NCBI GenBank assembly: GCA_963827935.1
Contig: CAWHCN010000013.1
Location: forward strand, 310,001 to 374,000
DNA: 64,000 nt
Origin: DATFNV01 sp963827935
GTDB lineage: Bacteria; Planctomycetota; Planctomycetia; Gemmatales; Gemmataceae
Reading direction: 5' to 3'
Shown here: piece after piece, positions 47,057 to 55,895 of the stretch
How the letters are laid out: the number at the start of each line of letters is the position of its first letter
How positions within the stretch are numbered: the stretch's first letter is position 1
Position numbers and translations under genes: made by a program
The notes under the pieces: model-generated
What the model saw: the letters and a program-made list of their open reading frames with translations, nothing else
What the model was told of the DNA's origin: nothing
Databases searched by the model: none

Positions 47057-47090
47057 AACCCGCCCCCGCCAGGGGGCGGGTTTCTTTTTT
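47057..47090 (+). terminator. Rho-independent terminator after the subtilase gene
   Basis: An 11-bp perfect stem (AACCCGCCCCC / GGGGGCGGGTT) with a GCCA loop is followed by TTTCTTTTTT. It begins 23 bases after the subtilase stop and is the only textbook intrinsic terminator I noticed in the window. Confidence 0.9.
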
Positions 47091-47174
47091 CCTGTCGAAA
47101 TTCTGCTGCGGCCCACCCGGGGGACGTGTTACAGTCAAGTCACGCGCCCGTCACCTATCTTCGGGGAGCGGTCG

Positions 47175-48554
47175 ATGCCACGTTCCAGCCATTCTGCCGT
47201 ACTGCTGCTGTTCGCCAGCCTTCTGGGGCTGCTCGTCTGGCCTGGCCTATATGCCGGCGATCCGAAGGCAGCAGCGGACGCCAAGGCCGACGCGCCAGCC
47301 GAATTCAAGCCCGAGGAGCGTGACGACGCCGTCAAGCGGGGGCTGGCGTTCCTGGCCGAGCAGCAACGGCCGGACGGCGGCTGGGCAACCCAGGCCCGGT
47401 TTGGAGCCGGGGCCTTCCTGATCGTCCCCGCCCGACCCGGCGCCGCCAAGCCGGCCCAGGAACCATCGGACTTGGGCTGCACCTGCCTGGCCCTGCTCGC
47501 CCTGGTGCGGGCCGGCAACACGCCGACCAACGGCGATTACTCGAAAAACGTCGCCAAGGCGGTCGACTACATCACCCACGCCGTCGCCAAGTCCTCCAGT
47601 TCCACGCTGGGCACCAACGAGCGCAACGGCACCCAGCTCCAGATCAAGATCGGCCCCCATGTCGATACGTTCCTCTGCCTGCTGACCCTGTCCGAGCTAA
47701 AGGGCAAGCTGAAGGACGAGAAGGCCGAGGAGCGACTGGCCACGGCGGTGCGCAAGCTGATCGCCAAGATCGAGGCGCACCAGAAGAAGGATGGGACCTA
47801 TCCGCAAAACAGGGGCTGGGCGCCGGTGCTGTCGCAGGGCGTGGCCAGCAAGGCGCTCAACCGCGCCAGCCAGGCGGGATTCGCCGTCAAGACGCAGACC
47901 CTGGCCCGCGATTACGAGGTGCTGGTGCAGAACCTCGACCGCAAGACCGGCCGCTTCGGCGTCACTGCCAAGATCGACCCGAAGGAGCTGATAGGGCGAA
48001 GTGCAGTGGGCACCCGGGGTTCCGCCGAGACTGGGAAGGGCGATGTGCCGAGCATGATCCTCGGCGACGCCGGCGTGGCCCTGTACAGCGCCGCCGCCCG
48101 CGCCGGCGGCCTGCAGGAGCTGGCCAACTCGTTGCGGCTCAAGGAGGACAAGGCCCGGAAAGTCCTGGCCGACAAGGAGGCCAGTTCCGAGGCCCGGCAA
48201 GTCGCCAAGAAACAGCTTGAGTTGATGGAGAAAACCGACGACGCGGCCGCCCTGGGCCTGCGCGGCATCACGGGGCAGGTTGCGGACAAGAAATTCGTTA
48301 CCGGCTTTGGCAGCAACGGCGGCGAAGAGTTCCTCAGCTTCCTGCTAATTAGCGAGGCCCTCAAAGCTCGCGGCGGCGACGAATGGGACAAGTGGGACAA
48401 GCTCGCCAGCACCCTGGTCCTGCGCGCCCAGGACAAGGACGGCGCCTGGTCGGGCCAGCACTGCATCACGGGGCGGACCCCATGCACCGCGACGGCGCTG
48501 CTGACGCTGCTGGCCAGTCGGGCGCCAGCGATGGACAAGGGGGAGATGAAGTAG
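47175..48554 (+). CDS. Secreted alpha/alpha-barrel (prenyltransferase-fold) protein
   Basis: 459 aa from MPRSSHSAVLLLFASLLG, with a signal peptide and GGGGAG upstream. Repeats of the terpenoid-cyclase/prenyltransferase type (GLAFLAEQQRPDGGWATQ, LIAKIEAHQKKDGTYPQ, ASTLVLRAQDKDGAWSGQHC) resemble those of the larger protein at 26397-28273. A Lys/Glu-rich helical insertion lies at about 330-370. No catalytic DxDD motif. Expected in the periplasm; function unknown. Confidence 0.7.
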   Translation: MPRSSHSAVLLLFASLLGLLVWPGLYAGDPKAAADAKADAPAEFKPEERDDAVKRGLAFLAEQQRPDGGWATQARFGAGAFLIVPARPGAAKPAQEPSDLGCTCLALLALVRAGNTPTNGDYSKNVAKAVDYITHAVAKSSSSTLGTNERNGTQLQIKIGPHVDTFLCLLTLSELKGKLKDEKAEERLATAVRKLIAKIEAHQKKDGTYPQNRGWAPVLSQGVASKALNRASQAGFAVKTQTLARDYEVLVQNLDRKTGRFGVTAKIDPKELIGRSAVGTRGSAETGKGDVPSMILGDAGVALYSAAARAGGLQELANSLRLKEDKARKVLADKEASSEARQVAKKQLELMEKTDDAAALGLRGITGQVADKKFVTGFGSNGGEEFLSFLLISEALKARGGDEWDKWDKLASTLVLRAQDKDGAWSGQHCITGRTPCTATALLTLLASRAPAMDKGEMK

Positions 48555-48621
48555 GGGGGACGAAATCGGAAGGCAGCTGGGAGTATGCTGGCGACGCGGC
48601 GGAAAGAGGGGAGCGGACTTC

Positions 48622-49470
48622 ATGGCTTGGATCGAACAGACCAAGAAGGCCTCGGGGAAAAGCGGCGGTCCCCAATACTACCTCCAGGAGATCAACGAAC
48701 ACAGCAAGGTGGCGCTGCGGCAGTTCGAGCGGCGTCCCGTTCGCCTCTGGACCCCGTATGGGGTGGTCGATTCTGGCCTAACGGCCGTTTCGAGTACGGT
48801 TGGTTCGGTTGGCCACGATCGCTTGCAAACCGGTGGACGGGGCGGTGTGCCCAACATCGCTGACCAGATCGCCAACTGGTATGGCCTGAACAGGGCCGAC
48901 ATCGAAACGATCGAGTTCGAAGACTCGTTCGACCATGAGTGCTTCGTCATCAAGCCGTCGCACGTCAAATTCTTCGGGCGAAAGGGCCGGAAGACGCTTT
49001 ACCCTGACGTTCAGCCGCTCACCCTGGTGAGCAACCACCGATCAACTCTGCTGATGAATCATCTGGTGGAACTCAAGCGTGGCAAAGATGGGCTGGGCTG
49101 GGTTACAAGCCAGATTCGCGGTATGATCGACGATCATTCGCGCGGGGTCCAGTTCGTTCACGAGTTCGACTTGCTGCGATCCAGTGGTGCGCTTGATCTC
49201 CTTGGCGTTCGCCTGGGCCTCTACCTGGGGAGTGGCATCGACTGTCCCGAGGGCAGGTTCAAGTTCGGGCCATTCCCAGAGTACCTGTGCCCAATCGAGA
49301 TTGAGGAACGCTCCAGTGGCTTCCTCAGCCGCCATCACGATCAGCATCGTCGGGGGCGCGTGGTTGTGCTCTGCATGACACACGATGCCCCGACTGTTCA
49401 GAGTGGTCCGGGCTACGTCGATGTTCTGGAACTCCGGGAACTCGGTCGCACCTTGGAAGAAGTGGCATGA
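48622..49470 (+). CDS. Candidate PD-(D/E)xK-type nuclease coupled to a DNA methyltransferase
   Basis: 282 aa, ATG behind AGGGGAG. No family recognised. Residues 128-129 (PD in LYPDVQPLT) are followed by E150-L-K152 (MNHLVELKRGKD) on a predicted strand, then a helix containing Q164 (VTSQIRGMIDDHS). This is the D...ExK...Q layout of PD-(D/E)xK nucleases. It overlaps the methyltransferase start by four bases (ATGA). A restriction partner is therefore the leading reading. It is not proven: the motif is short and no homologue is recalled. Confidence 0.5.
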   Translation: MAWIEQTKKASGKSGGPQYYLQEINEHSKVALRQFERRPVRLWTPYGVVDSGLTAVSSTVGSVGHDRLQTGGRGGVPNIADQIANWYGLNRADIETIEFEDSFDHECFVIKPSHVKFFGRKGRKTLYPDVQPLTLVSNHRSTLLMNHLVELKRGKDGLGWVTSQIRGMIDDHSRGVQFVHEFDLLRSSGALDLLGVRLGLYLGSGIDCPEGRFKFGPFPEYLCPIEIEERSSGFLSRHHDQHRRGRVVVLCMTHDAPTVQSGPGYVDVLELRELGRTLEEVA

Positions 49471-51218
49471 GCCAACCACCCGCTAAGCCCCTGTTTCATG
49501 CGATCCGCCCCGAGAAGCAGGCGGTCCGCCGGCACTACGGCAGCCACCCGTACTTTACGAAGCGGGCGTGGAACGTCGTGCAGGAGTACATCCGTCACTA
49601 CTCACCGGAGGGCGGCACGGTTCTGGATCCGTTCGGAGGATCGGGGGTAACGGCGGTTGAGTCCCTCGTGCTCCGGCGCAAGGCGGTCTATGTCGATATC
49701 GGCGAATGGGCCTGTTTCCTGGCGCGGCAAACAGCCGTGGCGCCGGCCGATCTGGCCGCGCTTCGTGATGCGTTCGGCGCAGTAGAGTCCCGGTGCCGCG
49801 CTTACCTGGAGTCGCTCTGGTCCACACCCGGCGAACAACCGCGGGACCCGCCGAACGCCTGGTATCCCCAAGGTGTTGCACTGCCAAGCAATGCGGATGT
49901 CGAGTTCGTTGAGGAGCTGTTCACGCCACGCATGCTAGATGGCCTGGCCACGCTACGCGCGGGGATCGTTGAGGCGTCGGGCGGGCCGATTCGCGACCTT
50001 CTCCTGATGGCTTTCTCCGCCACGCTGGCCCGCATCAACCGAACCTTTCTCTCGACGGTCAACCGCAAGGAGAGCCGTGGGGGAAGTGCCATCTTCAGCT
50101 TGTACCGCTACAAGGTTGCCAGCCAACCCGTCGAACTCCCGCTCTGGCGTCAGTTCGCTACCCGGGTCGAGAAGCTGGTCCAGGCCAAGGCGGAAACGAA
50201 TGAACTGATCGGGGATTTTTATCGGGAGGGCGAGACCGCGATTTTCCGCCACGCGTCGGCGACCGCGCTGTTTGACTGGATGAAGCCGGGCAGCGTTGAC
50301 TACATTTACACCGATCCGCCATACGGTGCGCATATCGCCTACCTCGACCTCTCGACCATGTGGGCGGCCTGGCTCGGGTTCGAGATCAGCAAGGCCGACC
50401 GCCAAAACGAGGTCATTGAAGGCGGCGAGCTGAAGAAGTCCCGGGACGACTATAATGCCCTCCTTTCCCTGTCCCTGCACCAGATGCACGAAGTCCTGAA
50501 GAGCGGTCGTTGGCTGAGCGTGGTTTTCGCCCATCGGGATACGGCCTACTGGGAAGGATTGGTCAGCGCCTGCCGCGATGCCGGGTTCGAGTACGTCAAC
50601 ACGGTGACGCAACCGGTTGGGGTCGTCTGGTCGGTCCACAAGAAGAAGAATCCGCTGCGTGTCCTGTCCGGCGAGTTGGTCCTGAACTTTCGGAAGCGGG
50701 CGCGAGCGGTCAGGGTGGGCCCGGCACCGAGGTCGGCCGATCCGGATCGCCTGGTGAAGGAGTGCTGCGAGCGAGAGATTGTACGCAATTACGGCGCCAC
50801 CACGGAAGACCTGCATCATGCGGTCGTTCCGACACTGCTTGAAAGCAGACTCCTCAAGGAATTCAGCCGCAGTCGTGGCGACCTGACCCCGCTTCTTGAG
50901 GAATCGTTCGAGTTCGACTCCGCTAGCAGCCGGTGGCATCTGAAGGATGGGATCGATCCGACGGGCCTGTTACCGAAGCGCGAACTGGCACGCTACCACG
51001 TCTTGCGATTTCTGGATTGCCGTGAGAAAGAGGGAGGCCACGCCACAGAAGCCGAGGTGCAAGACCGCATTCACGAGGTGCTCCGCAACGGGTGCGACGT
51101 GCCAGCGACCGTCGTGCGGTCGATTCTGCAGGAGGTCGCCTATTCTTCAGACGGTCGCAGTTGGCGGACGGTCAAGCCTGGAGGCCAGTTGGAACTGTCG
51201 TTCGGTGGGAACGAATGA
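49467..51218 (+). CDS. DNA methyltransferase (N6-adenine/N4-cytosine type)
   Basis: 583 aa. Motif I D54-PFGGSG (VLDPFGGSGVTAVES) binds SAM and motif IV D283-PPYG (YTDPPYGAHI) is catalytic. They are in alpha/gamma-like order, but a 220-residue helical insert separates them, far longer than in common enzymes, which may be the target-recognition region. After the catalytic domain (LSVVFAHRDTAYWE) a C-terminal winged-helix-like portion follows (LDCREKEGGHATEAEVQDRI). It is translationally coupled to the nuclease candidate. Target sequence is unknown. Confidence 0.8.
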   Translation: MSQPPAKPLFHAIRPEKQAVRRHYGSHPYFTKRAWNVVQEYIRHYSPEGGTVLDPFGGSGVTAVESLVLRRKAVYVDIGEWACFLARQTAVAPADLAALRDAFGAVESRCRAYLESLWSTPGEQPRDPPNAWYPQGVALPSNADVEFVEELFTPRMLDGLATLRAGIVEASGGPIRDLLLMAFSATLARINRTFLSTVNRKESRGGSAIFSLYRYKVASQPVELPLWRQFATRVEKLVQAKAETNELIGDFYREGETAIFRHASATALFDWMKPGSVDYIYTDPPYGAHIAYLDLSTMWAAWLGFEISKADRQNEVIEGGELKKSRDDYNALLSLSLHQMHEVLKSGRWLSVVFAHRDTAYWEGLVSACRDAGFEYVNTVTQPVGVVWSVHKKKNPLRVLSGELVLNFRKRARAVRVGPAPRSADPDRLVKECCEREIVRNYGATTEDLHHAVVPTLLESRLLKEFSRSRGDLTPLLEESFEFDSASSRWHLKDGIDPTGLLPKRELARYHVLRFLDCREKEGGHATEAEVQDRIHEVLRNGCDVPATVVRSILQEVAYSSDGRSWRTVKPGGQLELSFGGNE

Positions 51219-51246
51219 ACCGCATCAGTGTTTTCCCCCCGCTCTC

Positions 51247-51614
51247 TCAACCCCCGAACAGCTGCCGATAGGCATCTTCCCCGAACCCCACCAGCAGTAT
51301 CTTGCCGAGGCGCAGGGTCGGGGCCTTCAGGTTGCCCGTTGGCCCCAGCAGGTGGGCCGCCAGCGTGTCGTCGTCGGGGGGATCCTGATTCATGTCGAAT
51401 GTGACCGTCTTCTTGCCCCGGGCCACGACGACGCGCTCGACGGTGCGGGCCAGGGCCAGGGCGGCGTCGCGCCCTTGCGCTCCTTGGCGGCATCGGTTCG
51501 CTCGCTGACGGCCAACTGCTTCGCCTCAAGGAACCCTTGAGCCTTCTTGCAGCCCATTCAGCTCTTGCGGTGATACATCCAGTCGATGGGCGCGGCATGG
51601 TTTGCTCCCCTCAT
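51247..51614 (-). CDS. ArsC-family (seleno)protein with an in-frame UGA, plus a frame break near 51473
   Basis: About 122 aa when read through. The start ATG (51612-51614) overlaps the TGA of moeB. The protein begins MRGANHAAPIDWMYHRKS, then a TGA at 51558-51560, then MGCKKAQGFLEAKQLAVSER. The TGA sits where ArsC/thioredoxin-like relatives have the first Cys of CxxC, giving a U-x-x-C site. The next part (RVVVARGKKTVTFDMNQDPP, LGPTGNLKAPTLRLGKILLV) follows in another frame after a missing base near 51473 (CCC run), ending QLFGG. A SECIS-like hairpin lies 17 bases past the UGA. NCBI uses the product name ArsC family (seleno)protein for such proteins, which supports the call; alternatives are a TGC-to-TGA error or a broken gene. 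Confidence 0.75.
51525..51541 (-). promoter_or_regulatory. SECIS-like hairpin downstream of the UGA
   Basis: On the coding strand CTCAAGG-GTT-CCTTGAG forms a perfect 7-bp stem with a three-base loop starting with G. The loop begins 23 bases after the UGA, within the 16-37 window described for bacterial SECIS elements, which also usually have a G early in the apical loop. It is seen directly; its role is inferred. Confidence 0.6.
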
Positions 51615-52768
51615 CAGTACTTCGGCATGCTGGGATCGATCTTCTCCGCCCACGCCAGGATGCCCCCCTTCAGGTTCTTTAGCTTCGTGAAACCCTGTTG
51701 GCGGAGAAAAGCGATCGCCTTCTGGCTGCGCATGCCGCTCTTGCAATGGACCACCATCTCGCGATTGCGATCCAGCTCGCCGAACCGCTGGGGCAGATCG
51801 GGCAACGGCAGCAGCGTGCTGCCGGGGATGCGGCAAAGCTGGAACTCCGGAGGGTTCCGCACATCGAGGATGTAGACCTCGTCGCCACGGTCGAGGTGGG
51901 CCTTCAACTCCTCGACGGTCGTGTCGCCGTCGGCGGAAGCTGGGGCCGACTCTTGCCCGCGCACGCCGCAAAACTGCTCGTAGTCGATCAGGCGCGTGAC
52001 CGTGGGATGATCGCCGCAGGCCGGGCACTTCGGGTTGCGCCGCACCTTGAACTCGCGGAACGTCATCGCCAGGGCGTCGTACAGCACCAATCGGCCGATC
52101 AGCGGCGAGCCTTGGCCGAGGATCAACTTCACCGCCTCGGTCGCCTGGATGCAGCCGATCAGGCCGGGCAGGATGCCGAGCACGCCTCCCTCGGCACAGC
52201 TGGGTACCTCGCCCGGCGGCGGCGGCTCCGGATACAGGCAGCGGTAGCACGGCCCCCGGCCCGGGTAGAAGACCGAGGCCTGCCCGTCGAACCGGAAGAT
52301 GCTGCCGTAGACATTGGGCTTCTTCAACAGTACGCAGGCGTCGTTGACCAGGTAGCGTGTCGGAAAGTTGTCGGTGCCGTCGATGATGATGTCGTACGGC
52401 TCGAAGAGCGAGAGCGCATTGGCCGAGGAGAGGCGCGTCTCGAACAGGTCGAGCCGCACCTCGGGATTGATGGCCTGAAGGCGGTCACGCGCGGAATGAA
52501 GCTTGGGCCGGCCCACGTCGGCGGTGCCGTGCAGCACCTGCCGCTGGAGGTTGCTGAAATCGACCACGTCGAAATCGACCAGGCCGAGCCGTCCCACGCC
52601 GGCCGCCGCCAGGTAGAGACCCAGGGGCGAGCCAAGTCCGCCGGCGCCGATGAGCAGGACGCTGGCCGCCTTGAGGCGTTTCTGCCCTTCCAGACCCACC
52701 TCGGGCATGATCAGGTGGCGGCTGTAACGAGCGACTTCCTGCGCGGTCAGGTCGGGGAGGGGATTCAT
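51614..52768 (-). CDS. moeB: MoeB/ThiF-type E1-like adenylyltransferase with C-terminal rhodanese
   Basis: 384 aa. The nucleotide motif GAGGLGS (41-47) and the SNLQRQV arginine region are present, with zinc-binding pairs CYRC and CPAC. The catalytic-Cys region reads CAEGGVLG. The C-terminal 110 residues are a rhodanese domain with active-site loop VHCKSGMRSQ. Such fusions adenylate the C-terminus of a MoaD/ThiS-like sulfur carrier and hand over sulfur, for molybdopterin or thiamine synthesis. Whether it serves MoaD or ThiS cannot be told here because neither carrier gene is present. It is coupled to the ArsC-family gene by a stop/start overlap. Confidence 0.85.
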   Translation of the reverse strand: MNPLPDLTAQEVARYSRHLIMPEVGLEGQKRLKAASVLLIGAGGLGSPLGLYLAAAGVGRLGLVDFDVVDFSNLQRQVLHGTADVGRPKLHSARDRLQAINPEVRLDLFETRLSSANALSLFEPYDIIIDGTDNFPTRYLVNDACVLLKKPNVYGSIFRFDGQASVFYPGRGPCYRCLYPEPPPPGEVPSCAEGGVLGILPGLIGCIQATEAVKLILGQGSPLIGRLVLYDALAMTFREFKVRRNPKCPACGDHPTVTRLIDYEQFCGVRGQESAPASADGDTTVEELKAHLDRGDEVYILDVRNPPEFQLCRIPGSTLLPLPDLPQRFGELDRNREMVVHCKSGMRSQKAIAFLRQQGFTKLKNLKGGILAWAEKIDPSMPKY

Positions 52769-52793
52769 GGGTGGATTCGCCGAGTAATCATTG

Positions 52794-52855
52794 GGCGAGC
52801 GGTGCGGCGTAAGCCCGCCGGTAAGTACCGGCGGGCTTACGCCGCGCCGCTCGCC
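52794..52855. repeat. 30-bp inverted repeat between fabF and moeB
   Basis: Arms 52794-52823 and 52826-52855 differ by one base and are separated by two bases. The core CGGCGTAAGCCCGCCGGTA resembles the unit at 184-201 in its GGCGAGCGG start. No T-run, so a REP-like hairpin rather than a classic terminator, but it may end the fabF transcript. Confidence 0.75.
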
Positions 52856-52863
52856 GGGGTTAG

Positions 52864-54099
52864 CTATATCGCCCCGATCACCAGGCAGCAGTTGTGCCCG
52901 CCGAAGCCGAAGCTGTTGGAGATGGCTCGGCGGACACGCATCTCCCGCGCCTGCTTGGGGACATAGTCGAGATCGCAGGCGGGATCGGGGGTTTCGAGGT
53001 TGATCGTCGGATGAACGACGCCATACTTGACGCTCAGGGCAGTGGCGATCAGCTCGACGCCGCCGGAGGCGCCGAGGAGATGGCCCAGCATGCTCTTGGT
53101 GCTGCTGACGGCCAGGCGGCGGGCATGGTCGCCGAACACCTGCTTGATGGCCGTGGTCTCGACCGCGTCGCCCAAGTCGGTGCTGGTGCCGTGGGCATTG
53201 ATGTACTGGATCTCGTCGGGGGCCACGCGGGCTTCGCGCAGGGCAAACTCCATCGCCTTGGCGGCTCCGGTGCCACAGGGGTGCGGCGCGGTGATGTGGT
53301 GGGCGTCGGCCGTGCTGGCGCAGGCCAGGATTTCGGCATAAACACGGGCGCCGCGCTGCCGGGCGTGCTCCAGTTCCTCGACGATCACGATGCCGGCCCC
53401 TTCGGCCATGACGAAGCCGTCGCGGTCCTTGTCGAACGGCCGGCTGGCCCGGGGCGGATCGTCGTTGCGGTGCGACAGGGCGCGGGCGGAGATGAACCCG
53501 CCCATGCCCATCGGCGTGATGGCCGACTCGGCCCCGCCGGTGATCATCACCTCGGCCTTGCCCCAGCGGATGGCGTCGTAGGCGTCGCTGACGGCATTGG
53601 CGGCCGACGCACAGGCCGTGGCCACCGCCGTGTTCGGGCCGCACAACCCAAACTCGATGGAGATGTTCCCGGGCGCCGCGTTGACGATCATCTTGGGAAT
53701 GACGAACGGGCTGATGCGGCTCGGCCCGTCCTTGAGGTAGCGTTCGTGCTGTTGCTCGTATTCGTTGAGTCCGCCGATGCCGCTGCCGATGATGACGCCG
53801 GCGCGATAGGGGTCCCCGCGGGAGAAGTCGATGCCGCTGTCCTTGACCGCCGAGCGGGCGGCCACCAGGGCAAACTGCGTGTAGCGGTCCAGGCGCCGGG
53901 CCAGCTTTGGGTCGAGCAGCGTTTCGGGCTGGAAGCCCTTGACCTCGCCGGCAAAGTGGACCTTGAAGGCGGTGGTGTCGAACTGCTCGATGCTGCCAAC
54001 GCCACTCTGCCCCTCCAGCAGCGCGCGCCAGTACGTGGCCAGGTCCAGGGACAGGGCGTTCACCGTGCCCATGCCGGTAATGACGACGCGCCGCGTCAT
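52864..54099 (-). CDS. fabF: Beta-ketoacyl-ACP synthase II
   Basis: 411 aa, exactly the family length. The catalytic Cys163 (TACASAA), His303 (NAHGTST) and His340 (SMLGHLLG) sit at the usual positions. The enzyme condenses malonyl-ACP with acyl-ACP in fatty-acid elongation, in the cytoplasm. Its start overlaps the acpP stop (ATGA), so the two are coupled. No oddities. Confidence 0.95.
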   Translation of the reverse strand: MTRRVVITGMGTVNALSLDLATYWRALLEGQSGVGSIEQFDTTAFKVHFAGEVKGFQPETLLDPKLARRLDRYTQFALVAARSAVKDSGIDFSRGDPYRAGVIIGSGIGGLNEYEQQHERYLKDGPSRISPFVIPKMIVNAAPGNISIEFGLCGPNTAVATACASAANAVSDAYDAIRWGKAEVMITGGAESAITPMGMGGFISARALSHRNDDPPRASRPFDKDRDGFVMAEGAGIVIVEELEHARQRGARVYAEILACASTADAHHITAPHPCGTGAAKAMEFALREARVAPDEIQYINAHGTSTDLGDAVETTAIKQVFGDHARRLAVSSTKSMLGHLLGASGGVELIATALSVKYGVVHPTINLETPDPACDLDYVPKQAREMRVRRAISNSFGFGGHNCCLVIGAI

Positions 54100-54338
54100 T
54101 TCTTGCCGATCTCCCGCTCGATGTAGTCGATGGCTTCACCGACGGTCTTGATCTTTTCGGCCTGGTCGTCCGGGATGGTGATCTCGAATTCCTCTTCCAG
54201 TTCCATCACCAGCTCGACGATGTCCAGCGAGTCGGCCCCCATGTCCTCCTGGAAGGAGGTGGACCGGGTGACCTGCTCCTTGTTGACTCCCAGGTTCTCA
54301 CACACAATCTCAATGACGCGTTCTTCGACAGAAGGCAC
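54096..54338 (-). CDS. acpP: Acyl carrier protein
   Basis: 80 aa from a GTG (VPSVEERVIEIVCENLG) with GGGAGG seven bases upstream. Serine 37 in GADSLDIVELV is the phosphopantetheine attachment site; acidic helix II is intact. An upstream ATG (54362) is possible but would add eight atypical residues. Located between fabD and fabF, as usual. Confidence 0.93.
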   Translation of the reverse strand: MPSVEERVIEIVCENLGVNKEQVTRSTSFQEDMGADSLDIVELVMELEEEFEITIPDDQAEKIKTVGEAIDYIEREIGKK

Positions 54339-54720
54339 GTTCAGGTCCTCCCAGAGAGGCATCAAGTCCACCCGCGCACGGGGGCGCTGGGGAGCGCCGT
54401 GGCGGATATGTACCACGGCACAGGTGCGCCGGGCAAGGGAAATTGCCAGCCGCGCAGGTCAGGCCGGACGGGAAACACGGTGCGCGGGAGCAAAGTGCAT
54501 AAGTACAGAAGACGGGCACAGTTGGAAAGAGCAACCGCCGCGGCGGCCCCGATGCCGTCGCGGCCAAACGCACTCCGTGGCCGTTCCGGAAGCCCCTCGC
54601 CCCGGTACTCCGGGGAGAGGGGTTGGGGGTGAGGGGTCTAGATTTCTCCGGGCAAAAGCCCCTCACCCCCGACCCCTCTCCCCGGAGTACCGGGGCGAGG
54701 GGAGCGTATGGAACAGGCCC
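54339..54720. other. Spacer between acpP and fabD
   Basis: 382 bp, unusual inside a fab cluster. No gene is supported; it contains the inverted repeat at 54593-54702. No fabH, fabG or plsX is present. Confidence 0.6.
54593..54702. repeat. 44-bp inverted repeat of the CCCCTCGCCCCGGTACTCCG family
   Basis: Arms 54593-54636 and 54659-54702 differ by one base and are 22 bp apart. Each ends GGGGTGAGGGG. The same unit occurs twice in direct orientation at 58970-59051, so it is a dispersed family. The hairpin sits just beyond the fabD stop and could separate fabD from acpP. Confidence 0.85.
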
Positions 54721-55624
54721 TCAGGCCGGGATATTGTAGCATTCCGCCTTGCGCTGGACACGCTTGAGCAGGCCGGCCAGCACCCGCCCGGGGCCGATCT
54801 CGTAAAACCGGTCGAACCCACCCGCCAGCAAGCCGCGAACCGTCTTCTCCCACAGCACCGGCTCGACGACCTGGCGCACCAGCAGGCCGCGGATTTCGTT
54901 CGGATCGGTGTGGGGCTGGGCATCGACGTTCGACCACACCGGGACCTGCGGCGGCTTGATCTGGACGCTTGCCAGAGCCCGGGCCAGGGTCTCGTCGGCC
55001 GGCTTCATCAGGACCGTGTGGAAGGCTCCGGCCACCGGCAGCCGAATCGTGCGCCCCCCCGCCGCCTCCGCCAGCTTCTCGACCGCGTCGCAGGCCACGT
55101 GCCCACCGGACAGGACGATGTTGCCCGGACAGAGGAGATTGGCCACCTCGAGCACTTCGCTGCCGCGGGCCTGCGCAGAGGTCGCGCACCATCGGCTCTT
55201 CGAGGCCGAGGACGGCGATCATGGCGCTGGGGTGGGCATCCGCGGCCGCCTGCATGGCTTCGCCACGCTCGCGGACCACGCGCAGCCCGTCGTGAAAGCT
55301 GAGCGCGCCGGCAAAGACAAGAGCCGTGTACTCGCCGAGGCTAAGGCCGGCGGCGGCCTCCGCCGAGGTCGCCACCTCCGGTTGCGTCGCGCGCAGCGAT
55401 TCCAGGGCGGCGAGGCTGCTGACGAAAATGGCCGGCTGGCTGACGGCCGTCGAATTGAGTCGCTCCACTGGTCCGTTCCAGCAGAGCGTGGCGAGGTCGT
55501 AACCGAGGAGGGCGGCCGCCTCATCGAACAGGCGCCGCGCCGCCGGCAGCGTCTCGCACAGCTGACGCCCCATGCCGATCGCCTGGGCGCCCTGGCCGGG
55601 AAAGAGGAAGGCGGTGTGGGGCAT
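54721..55624 (-). CDS. fabD: Malonyl-CoA:ACP transacylase, frame break near 55174
   Basis: About 301 aa from MPHTAFLFPGQGAQ. GLSLGEY with the nucleophile Ser95, and the histidine in VAGAFHT, are present. It loads malonate onto ACP. The frame changes near 55174 where one base is missing (VRDLCA to ARGSEVLEVANLLCPGNIV). The rest is canonical, so the gene is probably intact in the cell. It lies 85 bp after rpmF on the same strand. Confidence 0.88.
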
Positions 55625-55709
55625 GGGGTCCTCCCGTCCTCCGTTTAGCCGCAACTTTTGGGGAGCGCTGCTGGCCAGCGCTACCAAGAGGTCGCGGCTA
55701 AACGACGCG

Positions 55710-55895
55710 CTATTCCTTCTCTTCCATCGGCACCACTTCGCGGTTCTGGTAGTGCCCGCAGTTGCCGCAGACCCGGTGCGGCAGCACCGGCTGCTCGCAG
55801 CGCGGGCAATACTGAATCTGGATGGGCTTCAGGTGATGATGGCTACGCCGGTTCCCCTGACGGGACCGCGACATGCGCCTCTTGGGAACAGCCAT
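55710..55895 (-). CDS. rpmF: 50S ribosomal protein L32
   Basis: 61 aa, MAVPKRRMSRSRQGNRRS. Two CxxC pairs (C30/C33 and C43/C46) for zinc. Standard position just before fatty-acid genes. The most certain call in the window. Confidence 0.97.
   Translation of the reverse strand: MAVPKRRMSRSRQGNRRSHHHLKPIQIQYCPRCEQPVLPHRVCGNCGHYQNREVVPMEEKE

Noticed and set aside
51140..51598. Alternative protein from the ATG at 51598 in a different frame (MPRPSTGCITARAEW...)
   Set aside because: It follows a better-looking ribosome site but its residues match no family, while the frame through the TGA and then past 51473 matches the ArsC family.
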